Shown here piece after piece: positions 16,595 to 26,100 of a DNA stretch of 38,966 nucleotides. Position numbers and translations under genes: made by a program. The stretch's first letter is position 1. Every line of letters starts with the position of its first letter. The stretch lies in the NCBI GenBank assembly GCA_023251235.1, contig JAHEZE010000021.1, positions 1-38,966 of the forward strand, given 5' to 3'. A model generated the notes under the pieces. It was not told the origin of the DNA. It was given only the letters and a program-made list of their open reading frames with translations, and searched no databases. Source of the DNA: Sphingobacteriales bacterium. GTDB lineage: Bacteria > Bacteroidota > Bacteroidia > Chitinophagales > Chitinophagaceae.

Positions 16595-17608
16595 TTATAA
16601 CCTGCTGTTATGCTTTTCCTTAAGCTCATCTCTTTCTACTGATACAATATTCAGAATACTCTCCAACTCGCCAATCTTCTTTAATTGACTTTCCAGTTTC
16701 TTATTTGATTCTGACATCTGTTGCAGATCATTGGTAAGTTCTTCCAGGTAAGCAACTTTTTTCTGAAGCTGCTGCCGTTGTTGATTAGCCTCATGCAATT
16801 TATCTTCCGTCTTTGCCAACTCTATTTTAATGCTTTGGTTCTCCTGCAAATAATGATTTACCTTATTTTTTGATTCATCAAGGTCACGGGCCATTTTATA
16901 GTAAGATTCCTGCAAATCATCATATTCTATACTCACCATTTTTGATGATGTAAGTTGCGATTCCAGTTTCTGGATCTTGCTTTGCAGTAAATTAAAATCA
17001 TTATAAGCATTATCCAACAAAGAGGTCATTTCCTTTGTCAGGTGTTCTTTTTGTTTTACCTGGTTGATCTCGCTTTCTTTTTCTTCCAGCAGGTATTTAA
17101 GATCATTGATCTGGGTATTGAGCTCCTTATTACTGCGCTGTATTTCCAGATTCTTTTCCTCTGAGTCTTTAATTACATCAACCTGCTCCAATAAAAGGCT
17201 GATTTTTTCATTATGTTCAAGGAGACTTTGTTGTGCACGACGAAGTTGTTCATAATAATCTGATCTGCCATCGTCCGAAGGTTTACTATTTTTTGAACTG
17301 GCCAGTTCATTATTAAGTTTTCGAACCTGGTTTTTCAGTTCTTCAATTTCAATCTGGTATATTTTACTATTTTCTTCCGCTTCAAACAAGCGATGCTTAA
17401 ATTCATCCAGCTCTTTATTTTTGGCGTCAATTTCATTCAGGTATTTCATTTTCCATTCACCAATACTATTGCCGGGGTTTGGAGTTTCTTCCATCATTTT
17501 ATTCAGATTCCGGCGGCTGGTAATAAAAAAATGAATAACCACCCCAACTACGATAGCAGAAATAAAAAGGAATACAATTTCAAAAACTGATAAAGTAAGA
17601 TTTCCCAT
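16595..17608 (-). CDS. membrane-anchored coiled-coil protein
   Basis: 337 aa. One hydrophobic helix at residues 5-30 (VFEIVFLFISAIVVGVVIHF), then a short linker and an almost unbroken coiled coil from about residue 55 to the end, rich in Glu, Lys, Gln and Leu heptads with very little proline or glycine. The tail probably lies in the cytoplasm (R-R after the helix). No enzymatic domain. Such proteins can be scaffolds for envelope or cytoskeletal structures, but no specific role can be read here. It sits between pyrH and pdxH on the same strand with its own terminator. Not recognised as a named family. Confidence 0.8.
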   Translation of the reverse strand: MGNLTLSVFEIVFLFISAIVVGVVIHFFITSRRNLNKMMEETPNPGNSIGEWKMKYLNEIDAKNKELDEFKHRLFEAEENSKIYQIEIEELKNQVRKLNNELASSKNSKPSDDGRSDYYEQLRRAQQSLLEHNEKISLLLEQVDVIKDSEEKNLEIQRSNKELNTQINDLKYLLEEKESEINQVKQKEHLTKEMTSLLDNAYNDFNLLQSKIQKLESQLTSSKMVSIEYDDLQESYYKMARDLDESKNKVNHYLQENQSIKIELAKTEDKLHEANQQRQQLQKKVAYLEELTNDLQQMSESNKKLESQLKKIGELESILNIVSVERDELKEKHNSRL

Positions 17609-17821
17609 ATGATATTCTATGAATTGAAACTAATAAAATTTTACCAATTTTATTTTTTAAGTTTTTCACAGGGCGGCAGAATCTATGCGCAAATAGAAGT
17701 CTGTATGATACTAACAAAAAGGAAATATTCTAATCAAGTCAATCAGCAAGGTTAAGTCAATGATGCCTTTGGAAAACCAAAGTAACTGCAAGCGATTTTA
17801 CAGGAATCTATCAGCTTTTTA

Positions 17822-18535
17822 TCAGGCGGTCACTAAGGTACCAACCCGGTCTCCCGTAACTACTCTAAGAAGGTTGCCGGGTTTATTCATATCAAAAACA
17901 ATAATCGGAAGATTATTCTCCATGCAAAGTGTAAAAGCCGTCATATCCATTACCCGCAGATTTTTGCTGAAACATTCAGCAAAAGAAATTTTGTCAAACT
18001 TCTTTGCAGTAGGATCTTTTTCTGGATCGGAAGAATAAATACCATCCACTCTTGTGCCCTTTAAAATAACATTGGCATTGATCTCTATTGCTCTTAATGA
18101 TCCCGCAGTATCGGTAGTAAAATATGGATTGCCGGTACCGGCGCCAAAGATTACTACTCTCCCTTTTTCCACGTGCCGGATCGCCCTTCGACGGATATAA
18201 GGTTCTGCAATCTGTTCCATTTTAATGGCGCTAAGCAGTCTTGTAAAAACTCCAACTTTTTCCAGCCCTGCCTGAAGTGCCATTCCATTAATTACAGTAG
18301 CCAGCATGCCCATGTAATCACCATGAGCTCTTTCAATTCCGGTTTCCGTTTCGTTCATACCACGATAAATATTTCCTCCCCCAATGACAATGGCAACCTC
18401 TACTCCAATTTCTGTAAGCTGCTTAATATCCTGGGCATATTGGGCAATGACATTATTATCAAAACCAAAATTTTTGTCCCCCATTAAAGATTCACCGGAA
18501 AGTTTCAGAAGAATGCGTTTGTATTTTGGAACCAT
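17822..18535 (-). CDS. pyrH: UMP kinase
   Basis: 237 aa, normal length. Amino-acid-kinase fold: [14 protein letters not shown] (6-19), [33 protein letters not shown], the allosteric/acceptor region [20 protein letters not shown], and a C-terminal GDRVGTLV. It phosphorylates UMP to UDP with ATP, the committed step to UTP and CTP. In many bacteria pyrH follows rpsB-tsf directly and is followed by frr. Here a 0.9-kb stretch with an opposite-strand gene lies between tsf and pyrH, frr is not in the window, and pyrH seems to have its own promoter. Confidence 0.97.
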   Translation of the reverse strand: MVPKYKRILLKLSGESLMGDKNFGFDNNVIAQYAQDIKQLTEIGVEVAIVIGGGNIYRGMNETETGIERAHGDYMGMLATVINGMALQAGLEKVGVFTRLLSAIKMEQIAEPYIRRRAIRHVEKGRVVIFGAGTGNPYFTTDTAGSLRAIEINANVILKGTRVDGIYSSDPEKDPTAKKFDKISFAECFSKNLRVMDMTAFTLCMENNLPIIVFDMNKPGNLLRVVTGDRVGTLVTA

Positions 18536-18562
18536 GTGCCGATTGCAGATTTTAGATTTTAG

Positions 18563-18601
18563 TCCCGATAACTGTCGGGATCAGATTGCGCTGCGAAGAT
18601 A
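18563..18601 (-). promoter_or_regulatory. pyrH promoter and leader hairpin
   Basis: On the minus strand a -7-like TATCTTCG (18601-18594) is followed by a leader of about 55 nt. The same variant precedes rplM. No convincing -33 TTG is seen. The leader contains TCCCGA/TCGGGA (plus 18563-18568 and 18575-18580), a 6-bp hairpin of a type often repeated between Bacteroidota genes. Confidence 0.4.
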
Positions 18602-18895
18602 AGGGTAATAATAATTATGTTGCCGGCTTAGATAATTCGTATCAGCGCTTATTGTTTTGTACACTGCTTCCTTCAGAGCTTTGATTGAGCTTTGCGTTTA
18701 AATGGTAAAATAGAACTTCGGCATTTTTGATTTTTCGTGATTTGCCTTTTATTTTTTTAAATCCGATTTTGAATTTATTCTCCTATCTATGTAACTTTAT
18801 TTTCTTCTTCAACCTTGTTAAATGCCTATCCGATATATTTATTCGGCTCTTGGAAAATTTTTTCTTTTTCAGACTCTTTCTAAAACATCTGTTAT
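18602..18895. other. AT-rich intergenic region with a candidate promoter
   Basis: The gap between divergent pyrH and the lipoprotein gene is 360 bases in all (18536-18895); this is its pyrH-distal part. It has no ORF worth calling and long T-runs. A promoter for the downstream gene is plausible: TTTG (18768-18771), 20-nt spacer, TAACTTTA (18792-18799), giving a leader of about 90 nt. No repeat or insertion-sequence end was seen. Confidence 0.4.
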
Positions 18896-19324
18896 ATGAA
18901 AAATAATTTTGCAATTATTATCTTGTTTTTTGCCCTTCTGTTTTATACTTGCAACGAGAGCAAAAAACCATCAAAATCGCAAGCAGAAAAAGCCATTAAA
19001 TATGCATTTGAAGATTCGAAAATCATCTGGTTAGGTATAAACAGAAGTTATGACGGAAAAGTAGAAATTCATGATATAAAAGGTTATAAGGACGAACCCG
19101 TAAATGCAGTTAAACTTGGAATAAGCCCAGATAGTGTTTCGTTAATACAGGCAAAGTCTGAAAAAGAAGGAGTCTTTATTTCATCGGCTACTCTGGTTTA
19201 TGAAGAGTATATAGGAGAAATAAAACTTCCACAGGATACGGTTGGAGCTATTTTTACATTATTCAAAGAAGGAAATGAATGGCGTGCATTTCCTCTTTCA
19301 CAAATCCTTAAAATAAAAAAATAG
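18896..19324 (+). CDS. small lipoprotein of unknown function
   Basis: 142 aa. The signal peptide ends in the lipobox FYTC with C19 as lipidation site, followed by N-E-S-K-K. The mature part is about 120 aa of mixed alpha/beta (QAEKAIKYAFEDS, then beta-rich segments such as GVFISSATLVYEEYIGEIK). I do not recognise the family. It is on the + strand between tsf and pyrH, which are both on the minus strand, so it interrupts a usually compact translation gene cluster. It may be a later insertion. It has a candidate promoter of its own and is followed by the tsf terminator on the other strand. Confidence 0.75.
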   Translation: MKNNFAIIILFFALLFYTCNESKKPSKSQAEKAIKYAFEDSKIIWLGINRSYDGKVEIHDIKGYKDEPVNAVKLGISPDSVSLIQAKSEKEGVFISSATLVYEEYIGEIKLPQDTVGAIFTLFKEGNEWRAFPLSQILKIKK

Positions 19325-19417
19325 AAGGTGTTTTTTGCTCCTCAGTTTACCCCTATCCGGCATAATCATTTTCTTGCTTTCATAAAATACATCACTGTAA
19401 ACTTCGCAAGCAATAAA

Positions 19418-19443
19418 ATAAAAAAAGGAATCAAAATGATTCC
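19418..19443 (-). terminator. rho-independent terminator of the rplM-tsf operon
   Basis: On the minus strand GGAATCA, 3-nt loop, TGATTCC, then seven T (plus-strand stem arms 19427-19433 and 19437-19443, A-run 19420-19426). It lies 26 bases after the tsf stop and ends the ribosomal transcript before pyrH. Confidence 0.8.
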
Positions 19444-19469
19444 CTGATTAATAATTTTGAGCAAATATT

Positions 19470-20306
19470 TTAGCCCAATGCCACTCTCTTAAATGCAGTA
19501 ATTTTCACATCACCCGAATCTTTCAGGTAATCACCAACGGACTTACCTGCATCTTTTACAAAAGCCTGTGCAGTTAAAGTTTGTTCTTTAAAGAAAGCTC
19601 CCATTTTACCATCTGCAATTTTTGCCAGCATTTCATCCGGCTTCCCCGCCATCTTGGGGTCTTGCTTCATCAGTTCCATGATAATACCTTTTTCCCGGAC
19701 AATTACTTCAGCTGGAACAGAAGCGGCATCAATAGCTACGGGGTTCAATGCAGCAATCTGCATGGCTACATCTTTACCTGCTTCAGCAGCTTCTTTGTTT
19801 AAGCCAACCAACACACCAATTCTATATGCACCGTGAATATAGGATGCAACATACTCTGCATCTATTCTTTCAAATTTGGTCACACCAATTTTTTCTCCAA
19901 TGGAAGCCAGCTTATCATTTACCAGTTCTGCTACTGTTGAATTACCGGCTTTAATAGACATTAATTCTTCAAGGCTTTTTACACTGCTGGCAATGGCAGC
20001 ATCAGCAATACTTTGACCAAATGCAACAAAGTCTTTGTTTTTGCTAACGAAATCAGTTTCGCAGCTTACACAAACTACAATACCAGATTTATGATCATTA
20101 GTTGTCTTTGCAATGACCACTCCTTCTTTTGCTTCGCGGTCACTTCTTTTTGCAGCTACTTTTTGTCCTTGTTTTCTTAACCAGTCAATGGCAGCTTCAA
20201 AATCACCATTGGTTTCTGTTAATGCCTTACGGCAATCCATCATGCCGGCGCCTGTCATCTGACGCAGCTTATTTATATCCTGTGCACTTATTGCTATTGT
20301 TGACAT
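19470..20306 (-). CDS. tsf: translation elongation factor Ts
   Basis: 278 aa. The N-terminal UBA-like domain has LRQMTGAGMMDCRKAL (14-29), followed by the EF-Ts signature DWLRKQGQKVAAKR, then the core with CETDFVSKNKDF and the C-terminal QPKMAGKP-like block (KQDPKMAGKPDEMLAKI). It exchanges GDP for GTP on EF-Tu in the cytoplasm. Last gene of rplM-rpsI-rpsB-tsf, with a strong terminator after it. The gap to rpsB carries an inverted pair of CCCCTAAAGGGG repeats. Confidence 0.97.
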   Translation of the reverse strand: MSTIAISAQDINKLRQMTGAGMMDCRKALTETNGDFEAAIDWLRKQGQKVAAKRSDREAKEGVVIAKTTNDHKSGIVVCVSCETDFVSKNKDFVAFGQSIADAAIASSVKSLEELMSIKAGNSTVAELVNDKLASIGEKIGVTKFERIDAEYVASYIHGAYRIGVLVGLNKEAAEAGKDVAMQIAALNPVAIDAASVPAEVIVREKGIIMELMKQDPKMAGKPDEMLAKIADGKMGAFFKEQTLTAQAFVKDAGKSVGDYLKDSGDVKITAFKRVALG

Positions 20307-20316
20307 AATTAATTTA

Positions 20317-20335
20317 CCCCAAACCCCTAAAGGGG
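20317..20335. repeat. CCCCTAAAGGGG intergenic repeat, copy 1
   Basis: CCCCAAACCCCTAAAGGGG, followed by CTTTT. It lies 10 bases upstream of tsf. Copy 2 (20390-20410), read on the other strand, gives nearly the same sequence, so the two copies face each other across about 54 bases. Confidence 0.6.
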
Positions 20336-20389
20336 CTTTTAATAATTTAATAATATAGATTACTCTCCATGTGTTTTGAACTCTCCAAA

Positions 20390-20410
20390 CTCCCCTTTAG
20401 GGGATGGGGG
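20390..20410. repeat. CCCCTAAAGGGG intergenic repeat, copy 2
   Basis: CTCCCCTTTAGGGGATGGGGG, beginning one base beyond the rpsB stop codon (20412-20414, minus strand). Its complement matches copy 1 at 20317-20335. Copies 1 and 2 could pair with each other in the rpsB-tsf transcript and shape or shield the junction. Confidence 0.6.
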
Positions 20411-20411
20411 T

Positions 20412-21278
20412 TTACCTGTTACTTGTTCTTTTTGGACTACTTGGTGTACGACGTCTAGGCTGACCGGGGCCACGCATTTTACCCCCACGACCACCTTCTG
20501 ATTGTGCTTCAGCTTCCAATCTTGCCGCTTTCTTTTCATTTTCATCTGCACCAGTTGTATCATCTGTTTCTTCGTCTTTAGCCGCCTGGCGTTCTGCCAA
20601 ACCTTCTGCAATGGCTGCAGTAATATATTGTGTAATGATGGCTATCGATTTTGTAGCATCATCATTCGCCGGAACAGCAAAATCAACTTTATTAGGATCG
20701 CAGTTGGTATCCACCACACCAAAAGTGGAAATACCAAGGCGTTTTGCTTCTGCTAATGCAATATGTTCATGGCCGATATCTACAATGAATAATGCTGTTG
20801 GAATGCGACTCAACTGAGCAATACCGCCCAGTACTTTTTCCATTTTTTCTTTATCGCGGCTTAAAGTAAGGCGTTCTTTCTTTGTAATACTTTCAAAAGA
20901 TCCATCATTAAGCATTTTATCAATACTCTGCATTTTCTTCACACTTTTACGTACAGTATTAAAGTTGGTAAGCATACCTCCCAGCCAACGCTCAGTAACA
21001 AAAGGCATATTTACTTTCTGGGCACATTCTGTAACAATATCTTTCGCTTGCTTTTTGGTTCCAACAAAAAGTATCTTCTTGCCGCTGCGTGCAATTTGTT
21101 TTAAAGCAACAGCCGTTTCCTGAAGACATTCAACAGTTTTGTTCAGGTCAATAATGTGAATTCCTTTCTTTTCGGCAAAGATGTAAGGAAGCATCTTGGG
21201 ATTCCACTTCTTACGCAGGTGACCAAAATGTACGCCGGCATCGAGAAGTTGCTGTTGTAATGAAGTATTATTTTCCAT
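20412..21278 (-). CDS. rpsB: 30S ribosomal protein S2
   Basis: 288 aa, longer than the usual 240 or so. The core is typical: LLDAGVHFGHLRKKWNPKM (11-29), ILFVGTKKQAKDIV, RWLGGMLTNFNTVRKSV, and VDTNCDPNKVDFAVPANDDA. After about residue 230 there is a low-complexity acidic then Gly/Arg-rich tail (GGRGGKMRGPGQPRRR). Such tails occur in S2 of Bacteroidota (from memory). It binds the 30S body near S1. Second-last gene of the operon, 41 bases after rpsI. Confidence 0.96.
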   Translation of the reverse strand: MENNTSLQQQLLDAGVHFGHLRKKWNPKMLPYIFAEKKGIHIIDLNKTVECLQETAVALKQIARSGKKILFVGTKKQAKDIVTECAQKVNMPFVTERWLGGMLTNFNTVRKSVKKMQSIDKMLNDGSFESITKKERLTLSRDKEKMEKVLGGIAQLSRIPTALFIVDIGHEHIALAEAKRLGISTFGVVDTNCDPNKVDFAVPANDDATKSIAIITQYITAAIAEGLAERQAAKDEETDDTTGADENEKKAARLEAEAQSEGGRGGKMRGPGQPRRRTPSSPKRTSNR

Positions 21279-21319
21279 TGTAAAATTTGAAATTTAAAAT
21301 TTGTACTTGCAAATTGAAA

Positions 21320-21709
21320 TTAACGTTTACTGAACTGGAAGCTTCTTCTGGCTTTTTTATGACCGAACTTCTTACGTTCAACAGATCTTGGATCACGTTT
21401 CAGAAGACCGGCTGCTTTCAATACCGGGCGAAACTCAGGATTAATTTCAATCAAAACACGGGAAATGCCCAGCATAGCTGATTCTGCTTGTCCTTTTACA
21501 CCACCACCTGATGCGTTGATCTTAATATCATACTTATCCGCCACCTCAACAGTTTTTAACGGACGGATAACCTGGTTTTGTAAATACACCAGTGAAAAAT
21601 ATTCCTTATAGTCTTTGTTATTTACCGTGATCTTGCCGCTTCCTTTTGAAACGAATACACGGGTCACAGCTTCTTTACGACGACCAACTCCGGTTTTTTG
21701 TTTTTCCAT
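21320..21709 (-). CDS. rpsI: 30S ribosomal protein S9
   Basis: 129 aa. TGVGRRKEAVTRVFVSKGSG at the N-terminus, the central VKGQAESAMLGISRVLIEIN, and the basic C-terminal end RRSFQFSKR, whose last residues reach into the P-site tRNA region in ribosomes. Normal length and intact. It follows rplM by 73 bases that are filled with short AGCTAATAGC-like repeats. Confidence 0.97.
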   Translation of the reverse strand: MEKQKTGVGRRKEAVTRVFVSKGSGKITVNNKDYKEYFSLVYLQNQVIRPLKTVEVADKYDIKINASGGGVKGQAESAMLGISRVLIEINPEFRPVLKAAGLLKRDPRSVERKKFGHKKARRSFQFSKR

Positions 21710-21726
21710 TTTTATTTTAGCTTTTT

Positions 21727-21778
21727 GCTATTGGTTATTAGCTTTTAGCTCATGGCTAATGGCTAACAGCTAATAGCT
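21727..21778. repeat. short-period AGCTAATAGC-like repeat between rplM and rpsI
   Basis: About 52 bases built from imperfect 7-10-mers (GCTATT, TTATTAGC, TTTTAGCTC, ATGGCTAATGGCTAACAGC, TAATAGCT). The halves are partly self-complementary (GCTATT 21727-21732 with AATAGC 21772-21777). It fills nearly the whole rplM-rpsI gap. Similar GCTAATGGC strings are common between Bacteroidota genes (from memory). Confidence 0.6.
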
Positions 21779-21782
21779 GTTT

Positions 21783-22226
21783 TTAAAATTTCAATTCTTT
21801 AGGTTGTTGTGCTCCGTGCTGATGAGCAGCGCCAGCATAAACAAAAAGTTTTTTATACATTTTCCGGCCAAGGCGATTTTTGGGTAACATCCCTTTTACA
21901 GCTCTTTCAATAACTGCTTCCGGACGACGAGTCAATAAATTTCTTGCTGTTTCCTGCTTCAAACCACCAGGGTATCCGCTAAACGTATCAAATAACTTTT
22001 GATCCAGCTTTTTCCCTGAAAACAAAACTTTATCTGCATTGATTACAATTACATAATCGCCGGTATCAACGTGAGGAGTATAGTATGCTTTGTTTTTGCC
22101 ACGTAATACTGCAGCAATTCTTGCACACATACGTCCTACGGTTTGATTGGTGCCGTCTACAACATACCAGTTATGTTTTACGGTAGCCGCATTTGCATGT
22201 TTGGTTGTAAAATGTTGTGTACTCAT
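21783..22226 (-). CDS. rplM: 50S ribosomal protein L13
   Basis: 147 aa, normal length. HNWYVVDGTNQTVGRMCARI (19-38), then YYTPHVDTGDYVIVINADKV, KLFDTFSGYPGGLKQETA, and the late RPEAVIERAVKGMLPKNRLGRKM signature. It assembles early into the large subunit. First gene of the rplM-rpsI-rpsB-tsf transcript, with a promoter about 60-90 bases upstream. Confidence 0.97.
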   Translation of the reverse strand: MSTQHFTTKHANAATVKHNWYVVDGTNQTVGRMCARIAAVLRGKNKAYYTPHVDTGDYVIVINADKVLFSGKKLDQKLFDTFSGYPGGLKQETARNLLTRRPEAVIERAVKGMLPKNRLGRKMYKKLFVYAGAAHQHGAQQPKELKF

Positions 22227-22286
22227 ATTATTTTTCTTCTTTTATTGATGCCCACCGCCATCCCGATGAACTAAAATTTTGGGCGG

Positions 22287-22320
22287 CGAAGATAGGTCTG
22301 AGTGTAGTGAATTTCCAAAA
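22287..22320 (-). promoter_or_regulatory. promoter of the rplM operon
   Basis: On the minus strand a -33 TTTTG (22320-22316), 21-nt spacer and -7 TATCTTCG (22294-22287). Expected transcription start near 22283 gives a leader of about 57 nt. The TTCG variant also precedes pyrH. Confidence 0.5.
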
Positions 22321-22434
22321 TTTAAGCAACCTATTTTTTATCGAACCCTTATAAAAGCCTGGAATTCAATAAAAATATAGTCAGCTTTCTTAAATACTCA
22401 GGATTCTCGTTTATATTTATTTAAAAAATCAACC

Positions 22435-23037
22435 ATGTCATCTCATAAACTCAACAGAACTTCTTTTGGCGATCCAAAAAATTCAGGCAACCTAATGACA
22501 ATTGAAGAAGCTTATATATTATTAAATGAATGGGTGCCTAATGAACGTCTTCGCCTGCATATGAAACAGGTAGCTGCTGTAATGAAAGCATGGGCAATTG
22601 AAAAAGAAAATGCAGATGAAAAAACTGCTTTGAAATGGGAACTATCGGGTTTACTTCATGATGCCGATTGGGAAAAACATCCCGATGAGCATTGTCGTAT
22701 TATTATTGAAGAGCTTGAAAACAGAAATATTGATCCTGATATCATTCATTGTATTGCCAGTCATGGTCCAGGATATTTTGGAGTAGAACCTTCTAATATA
22801 ATGGATAGAATGATTTATGCTTTTGATGAGCTTTCAGGATTTATTCATGCAGCTGCACTTATTCGACCAACCCGATATGAGGGCCTTGAAGTAAAAAGTG
22901 TAATGAAAAGATTGAAGACGCCTTCCTTTGCTGCGCAGGTTAACCGGAATGATATTAATGATGCTATTTCACGAATTGATAATTCGATAGAAGAAATTAT
23001 ACAATTCATCATTGATCATCAAAAGACTGTGTCCTGA
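22435..23037 (+). CDS. HD-domain phosphohydrolase-like protein
   Basis: 200 aa (an in-frame ATG at 22495 would give 180). HD-fold elements: RLRLHMKQVAAVMKAWA near 40-56 supplies the first His, LLHDADWEKHP is the H-D signature, and IASHGPGY and YAFDELSGFI follow as in the HDIG group. Members hydrolyse phosphate esters of nucleotides or related compounds with metal ions. This small stand-alone type has no known substrate. Predicted cytoplasmic. It is divergent from rplM and precedes the large PKD protein gene with no link visible. Confidence 0.85.
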   Translation: MSSHKLNRTSFGDPKNSGNLMTIEEAYILLNEWVPNERLRLHMKQVAAVMKAWAIEKENADEKTALKWELSGLLHDADWEKHPDEHCRIIIEELENRNIDPDIIHCIASHGPGYFGVEPSNIMDRMIYAFDELSGFIHAAALIRPTRYEGLEVKSVMKRLKTPSFAAQVNRNDINDAISRIDNSIEEIIQFIIDHQKTVS

Positions 23038-23163
23038 TCATATTCTTTTCTTCAAAAAAATTTAACTCCCCTTTAAACTCTGGTATGTGAGTTTGGTCAC
23101 AAATCGTGGCTATGTAATCCTGACCCTTTTAAAAAACTATTATTTCACCAAAAACTCATTTTT

Positions 23164-26100
23164 ATGAGAAGACTCTACCCATTTATAACCGGGTTGTTGA
23201 TCAGCCTGGTTACGTTGAAGACTATTGCACAGCCGAACATAAACAATCATACATTTTCTGAAAGCTATGCTTACGACAATGTAAATAATTCTTTTATAAA
23301 TGTTCCTGAAGTACCTGTAAATCCGGTAATATCCGCGAATGAATTTTCGGGTGAAACAGAAATAACCTGCAAGGCTGATTTTGAAATTAACCTCACACCC
23401 AATTTTTTTCTTTACAAAAAATTTACGGCCATTCCCTGGCATAGTGAACAAAAAAAACCTGTTTACATCTGCTGGAAATTCGGAGATGGCAGAGATACCT
23501 GTATTCAATATTCAAATACAGACCCTGGGCCTTATATAATAGTTCACCATTATGAACGCCCAGGCAAATATGATGTTTGTATAAAAATTTTATATGAAGG
23601 AGGATGTGAATCATATAAATGTAAAGGAGTTGTAGTAGATGAAGAATGCCGTGCTGATTTTGAAAAATTGATTCTCTATCCCGGAACAAATCTACTTTAC
23701 ACTACATTCAAAGCTTTGCCAGGGAGCGGTGGCAATAATAGACCTAAAACTATTTGCTGGACGTTTGGGGATGGAAAAGATACTTGTATTCAATATCCGG
23801 AAAATTTTACCGGAGCATATCTTGTAAGACATAAATATCATGAGGCTGGTATATATGAAGTTTGTGTGAAGATTATATACTATGGAGATTGTGAAGCAAA
23901 AAACTGTAAAAAAATCCGGATAGGAAGAAGAGAAGAATGTAAAACTGATTTTGAAAAACTTCCGTTAACTAGCACTTACAATCCATCAATTGCAGTTTAT
24001 AAAGCATTGCCTTGGCATAGCAATAACAAAAAGCCAAAAACAATTTGCTGGACGTTTGGCGATGGAAAAGACACCTGCATCACTTATCCGGAAAATTTTA
24101 CCGGTAAATATCTTGTTTATCATATTTACCGTGAACCCGGATACTATGAAGTATGTGTAAAAATTACTTACCAGGGCGGTTGTGAATCATATAAATGTAA
24201 ATGGATAAAGATAGGAAGGCCGGATGAATGCAAAGCAGATTTTGAAAGAATTCCTATTGTAAATTCTGATCATCCATTGATTGCTGGATTTAAAGCAATT
24301 CCCTCTCACAACAACAATAAACATCCAAAAATTATCTGTTGGACGTTTGGTGATGGCAGAGACACCTGTGTGGAATATGCTCAGAATTTCTCCGGCCCAT
24401 ATGTCATTCGTCATGAGTATAGTGCCCCGGGTACGTATACCGTATGTGTAAAAATCATCTACTATGGCGGCTGTGAGGCAAAAAAATGTAATCCAATAGT
24501 CGTAAAAAGACCAGATGAATGCCGTGCTGATTTTGAGAAACTACGAGTTACTGCCACAAACTATCCTTTGACGGTTTATTATAAAGCACTACCCTGGAAT
24601 AATAATAATAAAAAACCAAAAGAAATATGTTGGAAGTTTGGTGATGGAAAAGACACCTGTATCACCTATCCTGAAAATTATACAGGCGTTTATGCAGTAA
24701 GACATGAATACAAGGAGCCAGGAAAATATGAGGTTTGTATTGTTATCCATTATTATGGAGGATGTGAAGCGAAAAATTGTAAACAAATTGTTATAGAAAG
24801 GCCGGATGAATGTCGTGCTGACTTTGAAAAGATTCCTGTTAATGCAACAAGCGGCCCATTTATTGTTTATTATAAAGCGCTACCCTGGAATAATAACAAT
24901 AAAAAGCCAAAAGAAATATGCTGGAAGTTTGGTGATGGAAAAGACACCTGCATCACTTATCCTGAAAATTATACAGGTGTTTATGCAGTAAGACATGAAT
25001 ACAAAGAACCCGGGAAATATGAAGTTTGTATTGTTATCCATTATTATGGCGGTTGCGAAGCAAAGAATTGTAAACAAATTGTAATAGAAAGACCGGATGA
25101 ATGTAAGGCTGATTTTGAAAAGATACCTGTTACAACTGCCAATTATCCTCTGGCTGTTTATTATAAAGCTTTACCATGGAATAGTAACAATAAAAAACCA
25201 AAAGAAATATGCTGGAAGTTTGGCGATGGAAAGGATACTTGTATAACTTATCCTGAAAACTATACCGGTGTTTATGCAGTAAAGCATGAGTATAAGGAGC
25301 CGGGAAACTATGAAGTTTGTATTGTTATCCATTATTATGGTGGTTGCGAAGCAAAGAATTGTAAACAGATAAAGATTGGCAATCCTCTTGAGTGTAAGGC
25401 AGATTTTGAAAGAATTCCTGTAGTATCTACAAACAATCTTCTGAATGTTGCTTTTAATGCTTTGACCTCAGAAATCAATAATAAGAAGCCTGTCTATATA
25501 TGTTGGAAATTTGGTGATGGAAAAGATACCTGCATTCAGTATGGTCTTGATTTTACCGGTCCATATATAGTTCATCATACTTATAATGCACCCGGAAATT
25601 ATGAAGTATGTATAAAGATTCTTTATGACGGAGGATGTGAAGCGAAAAATTGTAAGTATATTAAAGTGGAAGGCATTGGTGAATGTCATGTAAAGCTATT
25701 TGAACTGACTCCTTCCATCAACAGTCTTGTTCGTGGTTTCTATGCTTCAACGTGGACAAGCGATAACAAAAGGCCTGTTCGTGTATGCTGGTATTTTGGA
25801 GATGGTAATGATACTTGTGTTCTTCTTAATTCAATATCGCTATTTCCCGGACTAATTATACGCCATATTTATCCGGCACCAGGGGTTTACAAAGCATGTG
25901 TAAAAATATTGTTTGAAGGCGGATGTACTACTTACGATTGCATAGAAATTATAATAAGACCTGTTACTAATGCCTGTGGTGGGTATATGACTGATTCTCT
26001 TATATCTCCACGAACATTTAAGTTCAAAGGTTATGCAATCCATAATCTGAATGATCCTGTAGCGGGTTATAGCTGGACGTTTGGTGATGGCAGTTCGGCA

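Noticed and set aside
23362-25968. CRISPR-like array of regular repeats
   Set aside because: The period is 291 bp, in frame, and codes for PKD units. There are no short repeats with unique spacers.
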